Positions 9,010 to 17,585 of a DNA stretch of 64,000 nucleotides are shown in pieces. Source of the stretch: Hyphomicrobiales bacterium (lineage in GTDB: Bacteria; Pseudomonadota; Alphaproteobacteria; Rhizobiales; Rhizobiaceae); contig UCCA01000033.1 of the NCBI GenBank assembly GCA_900470805.1, positions 62,001 to 126,000 on the forward strand. Reading direction: 5' to 3'. A program made the position numbers and the translations under genes. Under the pieces are notes generated by a model, which was not told the DNA's origin, did no database searches, and saw nothing but the letters and a program-made list of their open reading frames with translations. The stretch's first letter is position 1. Each line of letters opens with the position of its first letter.

Positions 9010-9305
9010 TGGCAACAGTTACCTACGTCCGTACGATTAAATTTGTCGCCGAAATTCTAAAAGAGGACCCGGAGCTTCTTCAGGCAATCGTCTCCAACGA
9101 TGATAATCTGAGCTACGGCAGCATCATCGCCGTCTATACCGGAGACGACGAATCCGTCACCGCACTCACAGACGACGGCATGGACGAGTTGGAGCAGATG
9201 CTCAAAGACGCCCGCCGCTCACCCCAAGAATGGAACAACTTCCTCGACAGCTTTGTTGACAACGAGCTGCTCGTCGCTCGCATCAAAGCCAAATCCGCGC
9301 GGTAG
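9009..9305 (+). CDS. Small passenger protein in the IS66 element
   Basis: Acidic protein of 98 residues, translationally coupled to tnpC (TGATG overlap at 9007-9011) and ending just before the right inverted repeat. It contains no motif I recognise; it is rich in Asp and Glu, with DDGMDELEQMLKDAR in the centre. Because it is within the IS and coupled to the transposase, it probably travels with this IS66 subgroup. Function unknown. Confidence 0.65.
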   Translation: MATVTYVRTIKFVAEILKEDPELLQAIVSNDDNLSYGSIIAVYTGDDESVTALTDDGMDELEQMLKDARRSPQEWNNFLDSFVDNELLVARIKAKSAR

Positions 9306-9320
9306 CAATCGGGCGGTTAC

Positions 9321-9328
9321 CCTCAAGT
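9321..9328. repeat. IS66 target-site duplication, right copy
   Basis: CCTCAAGT, immediately after the right inverted repeat; pairs with 6503-6510. Confidence 0.95.
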
Positions 9329-9350
9329 GTCTTTTTACGCTTTTGCTCAT
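9321..9350 (-). pseudogene. Severed native 5' end of the LpxL-like acyltransferase
   Basis: On the minus strand, ATG 9350-9348 opens the frame MSKSVKR-HLR, which runs straight into the TSD copy 9321-9328. Removing the IS and one TSD copy joins it in frame to the acyltransferase body at 6502 and below. This fragment therefore marks the original start. Its own promoter would lie between here and the divergent HxlR-type gene at 9505. Confidence 0.8.
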
Positions 9351-9504
9351 TCGTTCATGCTTTCCGATTATCGGTCTCATCGGTCAAGTCCTTACGAAAA
9401 ACTCCAGCGCATTCTCTGAGCTTATTCTCCAGACTGTAGCGACAGGTGAAATGCCATCGGAAGGCTGATAAGAGAAAACGGCAGAACGGCAGGAGACAAG
9501 TATA

Positions 9505-9930
9505 ATGACCAGAGAAGAGATGCTTAGCTATTCTCAGGCGGTTTGCGATGGGCTTCGCGAGGACGAAGACGGTGTGAGACGCGAGGTTCTCACTCATGCA
9601 GGAAGCAGGTGGTCGCTCGGCGTCATTCACACCCTCGGTGTCTATGGCAGGCTCCGGCACGCAGACATCGGAAAACGAATGCACGGCGTGACGCAGCGGA
9701 TGCTGACGCGAACGCTCCGCCAGCTCGAGAGAGACGGTCTCGTCACGCGCCATGATCTCGTAGAGATGCCGCCCCGGGTTGAGTACGAACTAACCGAACT
9801 CGGGATGGGTCTTCTCATCCGCATGGTTCCGCTGTGGACATGGGTCGTGGAGAATTCTGACGAGTTTCGCAAGGCGCGCGAGGATTATGATGCCCGTCCG
9901 CCAGAAAAGCCTTCCTGGCAGACATTTTGA
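9505..9930 (+). CDS. HxlR-family transcriptional regulator
   Basis: Winged-helix regulator of 141 residues. The HxlR pattern is clear: SRWSLGVIHTLGVYGRLRHADIGKR, then GVTQRMLTRTLRQLERDGLV and the wing region ending PPRVEYELTELG. AGGAG lies 9 bases before ATG 9505. It faces the NmrA-like gene (convergent, about 118 bp gap), so the two may form a regulator/target pair without sharing a promoter. HxlR proteins often respond to electrophiles or oxidants; the signal here is unknown. Confidence 0.85.
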   Translation: MTREEMLSYSQAVCDGLREDEDGVRREVLTHAGSRWSLGVIHTLGVYGRLRHADIGKRMHGVTQRMLTRTLRQLERDGLVTRHDLVEMPPRVEYELTELGMGLLIRMVPLWTWVVENSDEFRKAREDYDARPPEKPSWQTF

Positions 9931-10048
9931 TGCACAAATGCACCAGGAGGAAAACACGCCAGCATGCCATCTTACGTTGGATGACAGCGTGATGAGGGAG
10001 CACTCGCGGAGCAACTCTTTCCTTTTTCCACGATACAGGCAGGCACTG

Positions 10049-10993
10049 TCACTTGCCGCTTAGGTTCGCCCCAATCCAATCCGACACGGTCGTCACTTTG
10101 ATGCCTTCGCGCACGTTGAACGTGTTGGCTTTGTCCCACGCCATGCCACGCCCGATACCGAAGGCTGCACGGTACTTGCGCATCATGTTCTGGGGGTCGT
10201 TTGCCAGTTCTTCCATCAGGACCGGGACCGTCCATTCGGACCGGCTGAAAGGGCGGCTCAAACCTACTTCAAGTTTGTCGGCGAGTTCACCGTAGGTGAC
10301 GGTATCGCCGGCAAGGAAGACGATCTCGTTTGCGATGGTCGGCTCGTAAAAGACGATTTCAGCGGTCAGATCGCCAATGTCGTCAGGCGTCGTCACAGTG
10401 ACAGCCGTATCGTAGCTGCCGAGAGCGTTGACTGTGTCATTCTGCAGGTCAACGACACCGAATTCCGGTTCGAAGAGATAGCTCATGAACATCCCGGTGG
10501 AGATGATGACCCATTCGGTCTTGCTCTGGGAGCGCAACAGTTCCCGCACATCAAGCTGAGCGTCGAAAATGTCCTGCGGGCCGCCTCGACCGATCGCCTC
10601 AAAGTCGACGCCGAATTGCCAGGGGAAATAGCGGGGAATTCCCGACTGCAACGCCGCCTTGGCAAGCTTCATCGGCGTATTGATCCCGGCCGCATACCCT
10701 GTGCAACCGATCACGGTGTCGTAATTCGAAAACAGAGATGCCAGTTCATCGACTGAGCTCTTCACCAAATCGCCTTCGACGATCTCGATGCCGAGGTCGC
10801 GGATTTCGGCGATGTCGCGCTGCTTTGCAGGCACATCTGATTGAACGGCACTGGCGCGGAGAAGAACGCTGATCCTGGCGCCCTCGATGGTCTTGGCGCG
10901 ACGCGCCAGATTGCGCAGGACGGGCATGCCGAGTTCGCCGGCACCGAGCACGAGAATGTTGCGCGACTTCGTTTGGGAGACTGTTGTGTTCAT
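10049..10993 (-). CDS. NmrA-like NAD(P)-binding oxidoreductase
   Basis: Protein of 314 residues with an N-terminal Rossmann motif (ILVLGAGELGMPVLRNLA) and the NmrA/isoflavone-reductase layout: EIVEGDL, DTVIGCTGYAAG, then FPWQFGVDFEAIGRG. The start is ATG 10993 with GAAGGA upstream; a TTG three codons earlier is possible. Members either reduce aromatic or phenylpropanoid-like compounds or sense redox state. The NAD(P) fold is secure, the substrate unknown. Confidence 0.82.
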   Translation of the reverse strand: MNTTVSQTKSRNILVLGAGELGMPVLRNLARRAKTIEGARISVLLRASAVQSDVPAKQRDIAEIRDLGIEIVEGDLVKSSVDELASLFSNYDTVIGCTGYAAGINTPMKLAKAALQSGIPRYFPWQFGVDFEAIGRGGPQDIFDAQLDVRELLRSQSKTEWVIISTGMFMSYLFEPEFGVVDLQNDTVNALGSYDTAVTVTTPDDIGDLTAEIVFYEPTIANEIVFLAGDTVTYGELADKLEVGLSRPFSRSEWTVPVLMEELANDPQNMMRKYRAAFGIGRGMAWDKANTFNVREGIKVTTVSDWIGANLSGK

Positions 10994-11215
10994 CGATTTC
11001 AATCCTTCAAAAACTCCGTGTTGCCGCTATTTGGCAACTCACGATCATGAAGAAAAGAAGGTACACGGATGATACTGCGGCTGACCGCGGGGCGATCACG
11101 CGTTTGGTCTCAGCCCCGCGCAGGTGCGACGACGCGGTGACATTCCCCGAATGCGGGGCGCCACCTTAGAGGGATATGCTGTAAAGATGACGGCGTCGCG
11201 ATCCGGCGCAGCCGA

Positions 11216-12121
11216 TTACGCAACCCTGGTCACGGACCTCCGCACAGCGTCTCGAAACTTCTGTGCGACCGGGTTTGCGGGAAGTCCATCTCTCTGCTGG
11301 GCGGAATACATGCCGAGTTCCCAGACCGGAAAATTTCTGTTCTGGAGGGTGACATCGAGCGCAGCCAGCCGATGATTTGCGATCAATGCGCGAGGTACCA
11401 TCGCCAGACCGAACCCGCGTTCGACAAACTGGAGGAGCAGTGAGAATTCGTCGACTTCAAACGTTGTCGTTCGGTGGGCCCCCTGGCTTGCGAATATCTG
11501 ATCGGCGATCTGGCGCAGGCCCCAGCGTGTCGATAAATCGACGAAGGGTTCTTCGCTCATCGCCTCGAACGGAATATCCCGTTCGCCCACCAGGCGGTGG
11601 TCTGCCGCGCCGACAATCGTCATCGGCGAGGACACTACCGATAGCACATCGAGTCCGCTGTGGTTCACGCTGTAGGACGGCATGAAGGCGACGTCGACCG
11701 ATCCTCGACGCAATTCGAGGCTCAGTTCGCTTGGCCGCGTTTCGCGTACGCTGATCTCGACGTTAGGGTGGGCCGTCCGAAATTCGTGCAATAGCCGCGG
11801 GATGTCGAGGCTCGGAGCAAGACTTTGAACCATGGACACGACGATGCGGCCCGATGCCCCGCTCTGAACCTCACCAATGGACCGCTTCGCAGCCCGCATG
11901 GCCGCAAGTACGCGGCGGGCTTCCGGGAGGAAGACCTGGCCAGCGGGACTGAGCCCCACCCGGCGGGTGTTTCTGATGAACAGAGAAGCACCCATCTCCT
12001 CCTCGAGGGACCGGATTGCCGATGAGAGACCGGACTGTACGATCCCGCACCTCTCGGCGGCCTTCGTAAAGTGTTGTTCTTCGGCGGCTGCGACGAACAG
12101 TTCGATCTGACGAATTTCCAT
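11216..12121 (-). CDS. LysR-family transcriptional regulator
   Basis: Regulator of 301 residues. The N-terminal helix-turn-helix (residues about 1-60, with FTKAAERCGIVQSGLSSAI) is followed by a substrate-binding domain. It is divergent from the MFS gene at 12229, and a dyad lies in the 107-bp gap, so it probably controls that exporter and itself. Confidence 0.9.
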   Translation of the reverse strand: MEIRQIELFVAAAEEQHFTKAAERCGIVQSGLSSAIRSLEEEMGASLFIRNTRRVGLSPAGQVFLPEARRVLAAMRAAKRSIGEVQSGASGRIVVSMVQSLAPSLDIPRLLHEFRTAHPNVEISVRETRPSELSLELRRGSVDVAFMPSYSVNHSGLDVLSVVSSPMTIVGAADHRLVGERDIPFEAMSEEPFVDLSTRWGLRQIADQIFASQGAHRTTTFEVDEFSLLLQFVERGFGLAMVPRALIANHRLAALDVTLQNRNFPVWELGMYSAQQRDGLPANPVAQKFRDAVRRSVTRVA

Positions 12122-12135
12122 ACGCGTCCAGATTA

Positions 12136-12150
12136 ATCTCTAAGAGAGAT
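12136..12150. promoter_or_regulatory. Dyad between LysR gene and MFS gene
   Basis: ATCTCT-AAG-AGAGAT, a perfect 6-bp inverted repeat with 3-bp centre, lies 15 bp upstream of the LysR start in the divergent gap. Candidate LysR autoregulatory site, by position only. Confidence 0.4.
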
Positions 12151-12228
12151 GAGAACTATCCAATTTATTCGTTGGAGTCAATTATACTAGTCGAGTATGG
12201 GGATGCGACGGAAACTGAGGATCCTTGA

Positions 12229-13464
12229 ATGTCATCCATTGATAAAGGCGTCGCGCCGGTGCGGTCATCATCGACCTTTCTCGAGGGATCGAGAGCGCCT
12301 CTGGTCCGTATGTGGCTAAGCATCCTGCTCGTCCTTTTCTCGGCCTTTAATCTACGTCCGTTGCTAACCAGCGTCGCGCCATTGCTCCGAGACATCCAGG
12401 CGGACCTTTCTCTGTCAAACTTCTGGGTGAGCGTCCTTATGACCGTGCCTGTCATCTGCCTCGGGGTGTTTGGACCGCTGGCAGCTCCTTTGTCGAGGCG
12501 CTTCGGGCTCGAGTGCGTTCTTGTGATGGCTGTGGTCGCCGCTCTGGCAGGCACCATCCTGCGCTCGTTCGGGCTGGTGCCACTCTATATGGGAACTATC
12601 CTGATAGGAGCAGGCATCTCGCTTCTGGGCATCTTGACGCCGGTTCTCATCAAGAGAGACTTTCCTTCGAAGGTGGGTCCGATGATGGGCCTTTTTGCAA
12701 TGATGTTGGGCCTTGGCGCGGCTGCATCGACGGCATTGGCAGTGCCCATTAGCCAGGCCCTGGGCGGGCGTTGGGAGGTGGGCCTTTCTTTCTGGATGGT
12801 GCCGCTTGTCCCGACTGCGCTGATCGTTCTGGCGCGGATGGCACTGGGCGAAAAACGCGGGCGATTGGTCGTTCAGGCAAAGGTTCGTATCATGCATGAC
12901 CCCGTCTCTTGGCAGCTCATGGGTTTTTTCGCGCTTTTTGCATCTCTGGCGTATGCCCTTATTAGCTGGGGTCCTTCGATGTTGTCATCCCGAGGACTGG
13001 ATTCAAAGAGCAGCGGCTTTGTCATGTCGATCTACTTTCTGGCCCAGATGCCGAGCGGACTTCTCGTCCCGATTATTGCGGGAAAGTTGCGCGACCAACG
13101 CCTCATCACCGCTGCGATGATTATTCTCGGAACGGTGGGTGCCATGGGCCTCTTGCTGGCCCCCACATGGTCGCTCAGTGGCGTTGCCCTCTTGGTCGGC
13201 ATCGGCCAGGGCGGTGGCTTCGCGATCGCTCTTACGCTTATCGTACTTCGCGCCGGAACCCCGCAAGTCGCAGCAAGGCTCTCCAGCGTCGTTCAAAGCG
13301 TTGGTTACGTCGTCGGCGGTCTCGTCGGCCCTTTCGCGGTGGGAATGCTCCATGACATGACAGGGGGTTGGTCGGTCATCGTTATATTCTTCGCCGTCGT
13401 GGGCGCTGCCTCGCTGGTTTTGGGATGGGGAGCCAGTCGGAACAGGACGATATTGTCATCCTGA
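12229..13464 (+). CDS. MFS transporter, CynX/NimT-like
   Basis: Membrane transporter of 411 residues with about 12 hydrophobic segments. After the first helix it carries FNLRPLLTSVAPLLRDIQ, which resembles the NLRP-x-xS-x-xP signature of the CynX/NimT (cyanate/2-nitroimidazole) branch. Possible substrates are small anions or drugs; the direction of transport is not evident. Divergently transcribed from the LysR gene at 12121. Confidence 0.8.
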   Translation: MSSIDKGVAPVRSSSTFLEGSRAPLVRMWLSILLVLFSAFNLRPLLTSVAPLLRDIQADLSLSNFWVSVLMTVPVICLGVFGPLAAPLSRRFGLECVLVMAVVAALAGTILRSFGLVPLYMGTILIGAGISLLGILTPVLIKRDFPSKVGPMMGLFAMMLGLGAAASTALAVPISQALGGRWEVGLSFWMVPLVPTALIVLARMALGEKRGRLVVQAKVRIMHDPVSWQLMGFFALFASLAYALISWGPSMLSSRGLDSKSSGFVMSIYFLAQMPSGLLVPIIAGKLRDQRLITAAMIILGTVGAMGLLLAPTWSLSGVALLVGIGQGGGFAIALTLIVLRAGTPQVAARLSSVVQSVGYVVGGLVGPFAVGMLHDMTGGWSVIVIFFAVVGAASLVLGWGASRNRTILSS

Positions 13465-13647
13465 TCGGCGATCGCGCCGATTGGCTCGCCTCAAACACAA
13501 GCCACGTAGCAATGATAGAAACGCACAGGACAGTGGTAACCGTCTCAACCAAGGAGTGGGCGGATAAGGGCTGAGCGAAGAGCTCGGTGGTCTTCCTGCT
13601 AAACTTTCCGTGGGGCGCTTCCCACGCATAACGCAAGGTCGAATACA

Positions 13648-14760
13648 ATGTCAGCATTATTTTCTACGTTTCAACTGAAGGACGTCAGCCTTCGTAACCG
13701 TATCGCCGTCGCTCCGATGTGTCAGTACCAGGCGCAGGATGGCTTCGTTAACGATTGGCATTTTACCCATTATAGCGGCTTGGCACGTGGTGGAGCCGGT
13801 CTCGTTATCGTTGAGGCAACTGCAGTCTCACCCGAAGGACGCATAACGCCGGGCTGTACCGGGCTTTGGAAAGACGAGCAGACCAAAGGCATGTCTAAAG
13901 TCGCAGCTTTGATCAAGGCCGGAGGTTCTGTCCCTGGAATTCAGATCGGGCATGCAGGCCGTAAGGCAAGTGCCAATCTTCCCTGGGAAGGCGACGATCA
14001 TATCCCAACAGGCGATCCGCGTGGATGGGAGACCATTGCACCATCTGCCATTGCCTTTGGCGGCGGCCTTTCGAAGGTGCCTAAAGAGATGTCGCTTTCC
14101 GACATCGACCGCGTAAAGAGTGACTTCGTTGCCTCTGCACGACGCGCATTGGAGGCCGGGTTCGAGTGGCTTGAACTTCACTTCGCGCACGGGTACCTCG
14201 CCTCCAGCTTTTTCTCGGCCTACGCCAACCAGCGAACTGACGCCTATGGTGGTGATCAGGCCGGAAGAAACCGTTTCCTGATCGAGACACTGGCTGCCGT
14301 TCGAGACGTTTGGCCAGAGAACCTGCCGCTGACCGCACGCTTCGGGATCGTTGAGTTCGACGGTCACGACGAAGAAATGCTCTGCCAGTCGATTGATCTG
14401 GTGAAGCAGTTCAAGGATGGCGGTCTTGATCTCCTCAGCACGAGCATGGGCTTCTCCGCGCCCGTCGGTAAAGTGCCGTGGGCGCCAGCATTCCTCGTTC
14501 CATTCGCTTCACGTATTCGTTCGGAAACCGGCATTGCTGTCGGCTCTGCTTGGCTTCTCGATGCACCTGCGGACGCCGAGAAGGCCATAGCCGAGAACGA
14601 GGTTGACGTGGTTATGATGGCGCGTGCCATGCTGGCAAATCCGCATTATCCATATCAGCTCGCGATTGTGCTTGGAGAAGAGAAGCCAGCCTGGGCGCTT
14701 CCAGCGCCCTATGCACATTGGCTCACGCGCTACCGGTCCAATAGCAACGGCGCTCTTTGA
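13648..14760 (+). CDS. Old-yellow-enzyme-type NADH:flavin oxidoreductase (YqjM-like)
   Basis: FMN-dependent ene-reductase of 370 residues, TIM-barrel fold. Features of the YqjM class are visible: APMCQYQAQDG with the redox-modulating Cys, QIGHAGRKAS with the His-Ala-Gly-Arg substrate site, ELHFAHGYLASSFFSAYANQR (split as ELHFAHGYL and SFFSAYANQR) and the C-terminal ARAMLANPHYP. It probably reduces electrophilic alkenes. It stands alone on the plus strand; a regulator is not obvious, though the upstream MFS/LysR module is 180 bp away. Confidence 0.9.
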   Translation: MSALFSTFQLKDVSLRNRIAVAPMCQYQAQDGFVNDWHFTHYSGLARGGAGLVIVEATAVSPEGRITPGCTGLWKDEQTKGMSKVAALIKAGGSVPGIQIGHAGRKASANLPWEGDDHIPTGDPRGWETIAPSAIAFGGGLSKVPKEMSLSDIDRVKSDFVASARRALEAGFEWLELHFAHGYLASSFFSAYANQRTDAYGGDQAGRNRFLIETLAAVRDVWPENLPLTARFGIVEFDGHDEEMLCQSIDLVKQFKDGGLDLLSTSMGFSAPVGKVPWAPAFLVPFASRIRSETGIAVGSAWLLDAPADAEKAIAENEVDVVMMARAMLANPHYPYQLAIVLGEEKPAWALPAPYAHWLTRYRSNSNGAL

Positions 14761-15051
14761 ATTTGGCGCTGGCCTAGCTTCACCATAACGCTAGACCGTC
14801 CAGGAACTCCCAGACGGTCACCACCGTCGCTAATCACGCGAGGCCAAGGCCGTAGCCACTACCCGTCTCGCAAGCGGGCGATGCAAAGTACCAATTTCGG
14901 TCTTCGGCAAATCGATCAACCTAGTGCAAGGTTTTGCATTCAATTGCCGGGTCCAGAATTCGATCCCTCTCAGGGCCTCCAGTTGCGACGGTCTGATGAA
15001 TTTCTAATTTCACGAAAAGCAGCTGTCCTTCACTTGTGAGAACTGGATTGC
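14761..15051. other. Intergenic stretch without recognisable gene
   Basis: Part of a 743-bp gap between the ene-reductase gene and the DUF2239 gene. No frame shows protein-like composition with a credible start. The gap also holds the decayed ATPase (15052-15234) and the promoter at 15448. Confidence 0.5.
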
Positions 15052-15234
15052 TCACATCGGTATAGAAACAGGACGTAACGATGTTGGGTGTTGGAGGATA
15101 TGCATCTCTACACCATAAATTGCGTGTAGCGCGTCGGTGGTGAGGATATCACCCGGTGGACCACTGGCGATGATCCAGCCAGACTGAAGCGCGATGATGT
15201 GGTCGCAGAATCGGGCGGCGGCGCTCGGTGTCAA
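15052..15234 (-). pseudogene. C-terminal remnant of a siderophore-type ABC ATPase
   Basis: About 60 codons resemble the end of FecE/FepC-like ATPases: AARFCDHIIALQSGWIIASG, then TTDALHAIYGVE and a tail ending RPVSIPM. The homology begins abruptly after the region where the H-loop (LHDLN-type) should be and no Walker motifs exist upstream, so this is a decayed or deleted gene. It suggests that an iron-uptake locus was once here. Confidence 0.6.
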
Positions 15235-15435
15235 CCTGGATCGATGGCGCCATCTCTGTGCCTCTATGCAAGCCGTCTCGGTACGACCATCGCGGCGCTG
15301 GCGCGCGAGGCGGAAATACCGCCGGTCGCATGATTCCAGCCAGCCCTATGAGAGGAAGGACGCGACCCGACTCTCATGAGGATCGGATCCAAAGGACGAG
15401 CACGGGCTCACGGCAAGAGAACAGCATAGATTTTT

Positions 15436-15476
15436 ACCCGGGCATAATTGACGTGGTAATTTTATCCGGGTATTAA
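15436..15476 (+). promoter_or_regulatory. Sigma70-like promoter with ACCCGG/CCGGGT dyad
   Basis: TTGACG (15448-15453) and TATTAA (15471-15476) are 17 bp apart, an ideal sigma70 spacing. ACCCGG (15436-15441) and CCGGGT (15466-15471) form an inverted repeat that covers the -35 box and touches the -10 box, a good place for a repressor. The DUF2239 start codon is 28 bp further on. Confidence 0.55.
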
Positions 15477-15503
15477 GCGCGCTTCTATCAACGGGAATGC
15501 GTT

Positions 15504-16139
15504 ATGTTCGATCCTGCTGCTAAGCCCTGCACGGCGTTTGCTGGGCAAAGATTGCTTCTGAGCGGCCCCTTGCCCGAGGTGGCTTTGGCAGTAAAGCGCT
15601 CCCCGAGTGTGGCCGACATGGTCCTCGTCTTCGATGATGCGACGGGGCGCCTGATTGACCTCGACCTGGAGGGAAGCGATGCGGAAGTTCTTGAACGGTT
15701 ATCGCAACCTCCGAAGGCCTACGCAGGACGCCACCGTCCCAAAATTGACATCACGCCCGGCTCGACGGGCTCGGAGGAAATGCATAGCCAGAAAACGCGT
15801 GGTCGGCCAAAGCTCGGCGTTGTCGCCCGCGAGGTAACCTTGCTACCCCGACAGTGGCAGTGGCTGGGGGAGCAGCCGGGTGGTGCGTCGGCAACACTGA
15901 GGCGTCTGGTCGAAGGGGCGCGGAAAGGGGCGAGCGCGCGCCGACGGGCAACCCAAGAAGCCGCCTACCACTTCATGCAGGCGATCGCCGGCGATCTGCC
16001 CGGCTACGAAGAAGCGACCCGGGCCCTCTTCGCAGACGATCGACCAGCACTGGAAGAACGCATCGCTGCATGGCCCGAAGACATTCGCACCTATGCGCTG
16101 CGTCTCGCGTTCGATGCGGGGGGCGGCCAAAGCGCTTAA
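15504..16139 (+). CDS. DUF2239 family protein
   Basis: Protein of 211 residues. The central block RGRPKLGVVAREVTLLPRQW and the following W-L-x-x-Q-P-G-G-A-S-A-T-L-R-R-L-V motif match the DUF2239 family of unknown function. The N-terminal half begins TAFAGQRLLLSG and contains FDDATGRLIDLDL. It is the first gene of a tight three-gene run with the DUF1330 protein and an alpha/beta hydrolase, downstream of the dyad-containing promoter at 15448. Confidence 0.75.
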   Translation: MFDPAAKPCTAFAGQRLLLSGPLPEVALAVKRSPSVADMVLVFDDATGRLIDLDLEGSDAEVLERLSQPPKAYAGRHRPKIDITPGSTGSEEMHSQKTRGRPKLGVVAREVTLLPRQWQWLGEQPGGASATLRRLVEGARKGASARRRATQEAAYHFMQAIAGDLPGYEEATRALFADDRPALEERIAAWPEDIRTYALRLAFDAGGGQSA

Positions 16140-16161
16140 TCAGCTTTTCAAAGGAACGCCG

Positions 16162-16617
16162 ATGACGAAAACCGAAACTATTTCCTACCTGGAACCGACA
16201 CAGGAAGCCGGCCGCACGTTCGTACAGCGCGATCTTGCCGGCCCCGTCGTCATGCTTAACCTACTGCGCTTCAGGGATATCGCCGATTATTCGGACTACC
16301 CCGATTTGGCACCTGCCAAGCCGATCAGCGGCGCTGAGGCTTTCGATCGCTATATTGAGCATACACTGCCCATTTTGCGGAAGACCGGCGGCGATATCCT
16401 GTTTCTTGGCCAAGGCGGCCCCTTCCTGATCGGCCCCGGCGACGAACGCTGGGATATGGCGATGCTGATCAGGCAAGCCAGTGCCGCGTCCTTCCTCTCC
16501 TTCGCCAGCCATAAGGGCTACCTCGCTGGACTTAGTCACCGCACTGCGGCGGTGATGGATTCTCGACTTCTGCCATTGTCCGAAATGGCGCTACCCGCCG
16601 CAGGAGCGAGGCCATGA
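16162..16617 (+). CDS. DUF1330-like (dimeric alpha-beta barrel) protein
   Basis: Protein of 151 residues with a ferredoxin-like, DUF1330-type pattern: GPVVMLNLLRFRD, then GAEAFDRYIEHTLPILRKTGG and a W-D-M-A-M-L-I-R strand. Such small proteins often bind or oxidise small organics, but no activity can be assigned. ATG 16162 is preceded by AAAGGAA. The stop overlaps the following hydrolase start by 4 bp. Confidence 0.65.
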   Translation: MTKTETISYLEPTQEAGRTFVQRDLAGPVVMLNLLRFRDIADYSDYPDLAPAKPISGAEAFDRYIEHTLPILRKTGGDILFLGQGGPFLIGPGDERWDMAMLIRQASAASFLSFASHKGYLAGLSHRTAAVMDSRLLPLSEMALPAAGARP

Positions 16618-17507
16618 ATATTGCAAAGGCCAATGGCATCGAGCTCGCTTGGGACAGTTTCGGCCATGCCGATGCGGAACCGATCCTGCTGATTTCGGGG
16701 CGCGGAACGCAGATGATCCGCTGGTCCGAGCCCTTCTGTAAGGGGTTGGCCGCCAGAGGCTATCGCGTGATCCGATTAGACAACCGGGATGCAGGCTGCT
16801 CGACGCATTTCCGCACTTCGCCCGTCCCGGATTTCGGCGCGCTCGCAGCTGCCCTGATGGCCGGGCGCAGACCCGACGTGCCTTATACGCTTTACGACAT
16901 GGCGGTGGATGCGATCGGCCTCCTTGATGCGCTGGGGATTGCCAAGGCTCATGTCGTTGGACGCTCGATGGGGGGCATGATCGCGCAGGTCCTCGCGAGC
17001 GATCATGCCGATCGGGTCCTTTCCCTGACGTCGATCATGTCGAGCACCGGAAATCCGGCCCTGCCGCAGGCGGAAGCCGATGTCATGGCGATGATGATGC
17101 GCCCCGCGCCTGATCCTATGATCGATCCAGAAGGCTTTCTGGCGGTGCGTCTCGCGTTTGCGCGCAGGATTGCCGGGACGGGTTTCCCATTCGACGAGCC
17201 AACGCATCGCGCCATTCTCCTTGACGAAGTACAGCGTAGCTACGATCCGGGCGGCACCGCGCGGCAGATCGCTGCCATGGCGGTGGCCGGAGACCGGCGA
17301 GCACGTCTTGCAAACATCACGGTACCGACACTCGTCATCCACGGAACGGATGACCCATTGATTCCGCCCGCCTGCGGTCAGGATACGGCGCTCTCGATAC
17401 CAAATGCGGTTTATCTGCCGATCGATGGCATGGGACATGATTTGCCGCGCGAAGTTGAAGAACGGATCATCGACGCGATTCGCAACGTGATGGGAGGCCA
17501 ATCATAG
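16614..17507 (+). CDS. Alpha/beta hydrolase
   Basis: Soluble hydrolase of 297 residues. The nucleophile elbow is GRSMGG (Ser near residue 119), the oxyanion region is ISGRGTQM, the acid is likely in HGTDDPLIP, and the catalytic His in GMGHDLP. It lacks the usual HGxP oxyanion motif (SGRG instead). It resembles the esterase/epoxide-hydrolase type. It is translationally coupled to the DUF1330 gene, suggesting one pathway with the DUF2239 protein. Confidence 0.82.
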   Translation: MNIAKANGIELAWDSFGHADAEPILLISGRGTQMIRWSEPFCKGLAARGYRVIRLDNRDAGCSTHFRTSPVPDFGALAAALMAGRRPDVPYTLYDMAVDAIGLLDALGIAKAHVVGRSMGGMIAQVLASDHADRVLSLTSIMSSTGNPALPQAEADVMAMMMRPAPDPMIDPEGFLAVRLAFARRIAGTGFPFDEPTHRAILLDEVQRSYDPGGTARQIAAMAVAGDRRARLANITVPTLVIHGTDDPLIPPACGQDTALSIPNAVYLPIDGMGHDLPREVEERIIDAIRNVMGGQS

Positions 17508-17585
17508 CCAAAAAGAATTTGACGGCGTTGCAGGGCCAGAGGGTGACGCCGTTCGTCACCCTTCCATTCCTTGTTCCGGCCGAGT

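Larger units (their letters stand above)
6511..9320 (+). mobile_element. Complete IS66-family insertion sequence
   Basis: A 2810-bp element bounded by terminal inverted repeats GTAACCGCCCGATTG (6511-6525) and CAATCGGGCGGTTAC (9306-9320). The match extends to about 22 bp with two mismatches. It is flanked by an 8-bp target duplication CCTCAAGT (6503-6510 and 9321-9328), the duplication length expected for IS66. It carries the standard accessory genes tnpA and tnpB and the transposase tnpC, plus a fourth small gene. All four frames are intact, so it may still be active. Confidence 0.95.
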
